Shown here piece after piece: positions 57,901-60,900 of a stretch of DNA of 64,000 nt (positions within the stretch are counted from its first letter, which is position 1; each line of letters begins with the position of its first letter). The DNA lies in NCBI GenBank assembly GCA_963678705.1, contig OY783219.1, forward strand, positions 13,020,001 to 13,084,000. Reading direction: 5' to 3'. This DNA is from Panorpa germanica (taxonomy: Eukaryota; Arthropoda; Insecta; Mecoptera; Panorpidae). Under the pieces are notes generated by a model. The model saw only the letters and a list, made by a program, of their open reading frames with translations. It did not search any database and was not told where the DNA came from. The position numbers were made by a program, and so were the translations under genes.

Positions 57901-60900
57901 CAGGACGTTCCTGCTTCAGTGCATGTTGAAGTAATTGACCTGATTTATTAGTATTTATGAATTGCGTTTCAAAGAATTTAACTAATTGAAATTCTAGGTA
58001 CTAATATGTTATATACGAGTATGTATTCAATTTCTACGATAATCATGAAACTAAAATAACTATGACGGTTCAGTTATTCAATGAATAATTATTTTAAGAA
58101 AGGATTATAACACAATCATCAATACCTGCAAGTCCATTTCTAGTGGTATTGAAATCTACCAACGTGATAACACCGCTAGTTTTGTTTTTGAATTCCCTGC
58201 TGACTAAAATTAGTCGAAAATCTGTATGTAAGTCAACGACATTATTCCCAACCTAAAAATATATAAAATATTATATAGTTACTTAATAGTACTTACAGTT
58301 AATAATAAATATTTGTAGTGAGATTTTGAAGATAATACGAGAAGAGGTTAGTTGAGAAGTTGGTTAAGAATATTTTTATGTGAAATTTATCTGGAATCGG
58401 AGAGAAAAAGAATTAATTTTTTTAGTGGAACTTCACCTAGCTATTAGCCCGGCCAAAATAGACGATAAATTAGGGGTAGACTTCATTTCACCGAAATGTT
58501 TAATGAGATGTTAGAAACTTGTAATTTTTAAACGTTTATCAGCTTTATCTGGATTAGTTTTACCTGTATCAGTTTCCTACTTCCTTGTGTTAAAGTCTCC
58601 TTCCTTATAATTGGATACAAGACGCCGTCAATGGTGTCAACCTCAGTAATGATGAGTATCTTACCAAATCGGATGGCCAACTGCAAAGTATTTTGTAGTT
58701 TGTTACTGCTCTGGGGTATGATGTCAATGGAACGTCCGGCTGCAATGTAATGATTGGAAAGCCATCCCACAGCGAATCCAGATGGATCCAGGACCAGAGG
58801 CACGTCCACGCACTGAATACGTAAAACAATTTAGAATGTAAATGAAATGTATGTTACTATTAGAAAATCTGTTAATTATATAGAATCTGTTAGTGAGGTA
58901 GCAATGATTACTTTAATTTAAAAGTACCACAAAGAAAAAGCAACCTAAAAGTGCCTTATTTTCAATCGTTGCAGTACCTAGAATATTTGGGGGTTACACT
59001 TCATGAAGATGTAATTCGATATAAATGAATTCAATTCATAGAAGACTTGAAGAATTGTGATTGGGAACGAGATACCAAAAAAGAAAACGTCTTCACTTGG
59101 GATAGTATTGCCGTAACCCTATTTTTCTTAAAAATTCGATAGAAAGAATTTCTATCGATTGTGAAGCGAAATATTTATAAGTAAAGTGCACATAATTTAC
59201 AAACAAATACACAATACACTTTATTTGGAAAACCGTTCTTATGAATGCTCTAAAAAAATAATATTTAATAAGAATTAGAAAAATTTAGAAATGAAAATCA
59301 TTTTATTTTATCGATTTGGCGAAAAGGTATAAATATTTAAAGTTGAAATTAAAAAAATAATAATAGCCGTGTAGTGTGATTGTATGATGTGTGTTAGCAT
59401 ATGCTAGTTTCTAAGTATCGAGTCAGTCTTCATCAAAAATAAATTAGTCTGCCTGTTATTATGCATGTTAATTATGTGTACTTTAATTATATATATCCCG
59501 CTTCTCAATCGATAGAAAAATTTCCTCTTTTTTCACAAATTAAATACTCCTAGATTAACAATAGTTACATTAAATAGTACAATATTGACTAAATAAAATT
59601 GAATTTCTGTGAGTCGTCGCCGAAATCTCGTAATTTGAACTATACATAATTTTTGTATATTATTTATATTGGTTGTATTATATCATTTATTAATTATCTC
59701 ACCTGTAAAATATAAATAGCGTTCTCAATCGACAGGGTGTCTGATGGAAGTCCTTCCGAATTTAGTTTCAGTAGCTCATGTTCAGAGCTTAAGAACTTTA
59801 TTAATGAGAAATCTATTGTACCATTAATGTTATTGAGACCTAACCACTGCTCAAGAAGATGTCTAAAAAGAAAATATAGGTATTACAAACTAATACACTA
59901 AAATTACATGACTTACAAGTAAGATTTTCGCAATGTGAACACCGATTCATTGGCACTCAGAAAAATACATAAATAAAATTTCATATATGTAATATGTATT
60001 GCATAATTTCCAGGCGTTAATTGTCTGAAAAGTTTACTTCATAATTATTTTGAAGTGTTTTTAAAAAAAGTCTTACGTGCGATGTTCTTCCGTTTCGCTT
60101 GGTAGATACGAAATACTAGCTGCTGCCAACATTGCCTGCAATGGTAGTTGCTCTAAATCTCGTGATTGCAGTGTAAGCTGTGACTGCCATCGCAAGTACT
60201 CATCATGCAGCTTACCAATTAAGTCTTGTGCTGCTTTTAACGTCGTCTGCGCTGCTTGAAGTCGCAGTTCAATCTGTGGAAGATACATCAACCATTAAGC
60301 ATGATAATCGGAAGAAAATAGAAAGACAAAATTTAATAAATCATACCTGTGCAGCTTCTTGGGTGTATTGATTTAGTTGGCCAGTCAGCTCTGCCACTCT
60401 GTCATCTACATTAAGTAGACCACTACTTAGCTCAGATATTTGATCTTCCGCAAGCTTCAAGTTCCTACAAAGAAGCAAAATAATATGAGACTATGTATAT
60501 AAAGAGAAAGGAGTATTACAAAATGAATGGAATGGCGACAGAGGAGGCAGAGAGAAGAAGAGAAGAAGGCACAAGTGTGAAAGAGGAGCTAAGGAAAAGA
60601 GACAGGGAGATACAGCAACAGGAAACAATGGAAAAATCGAGAAGAGGAATTACAACACAAGATATAAAAGGATTTTGGAGAGAGAGATACCACATTACTT
60701 AAGAGAAAAAGACACAAAAAGCTTGAGAAGGTTTGCCAGATTTAGATTGGGAAACGAGAAGAAAGAAAACAGATACTGGAGAAATAGCGAGGAAAAGATG
60801 TGTAGAGTACGCGGAAAGGAGATTGAAACATTGGAGCACATTAAGTTTTCATGTCAGAAAAAAGTAATGAGTGAGAAGAATATTGTGCAGTTATTAAAGG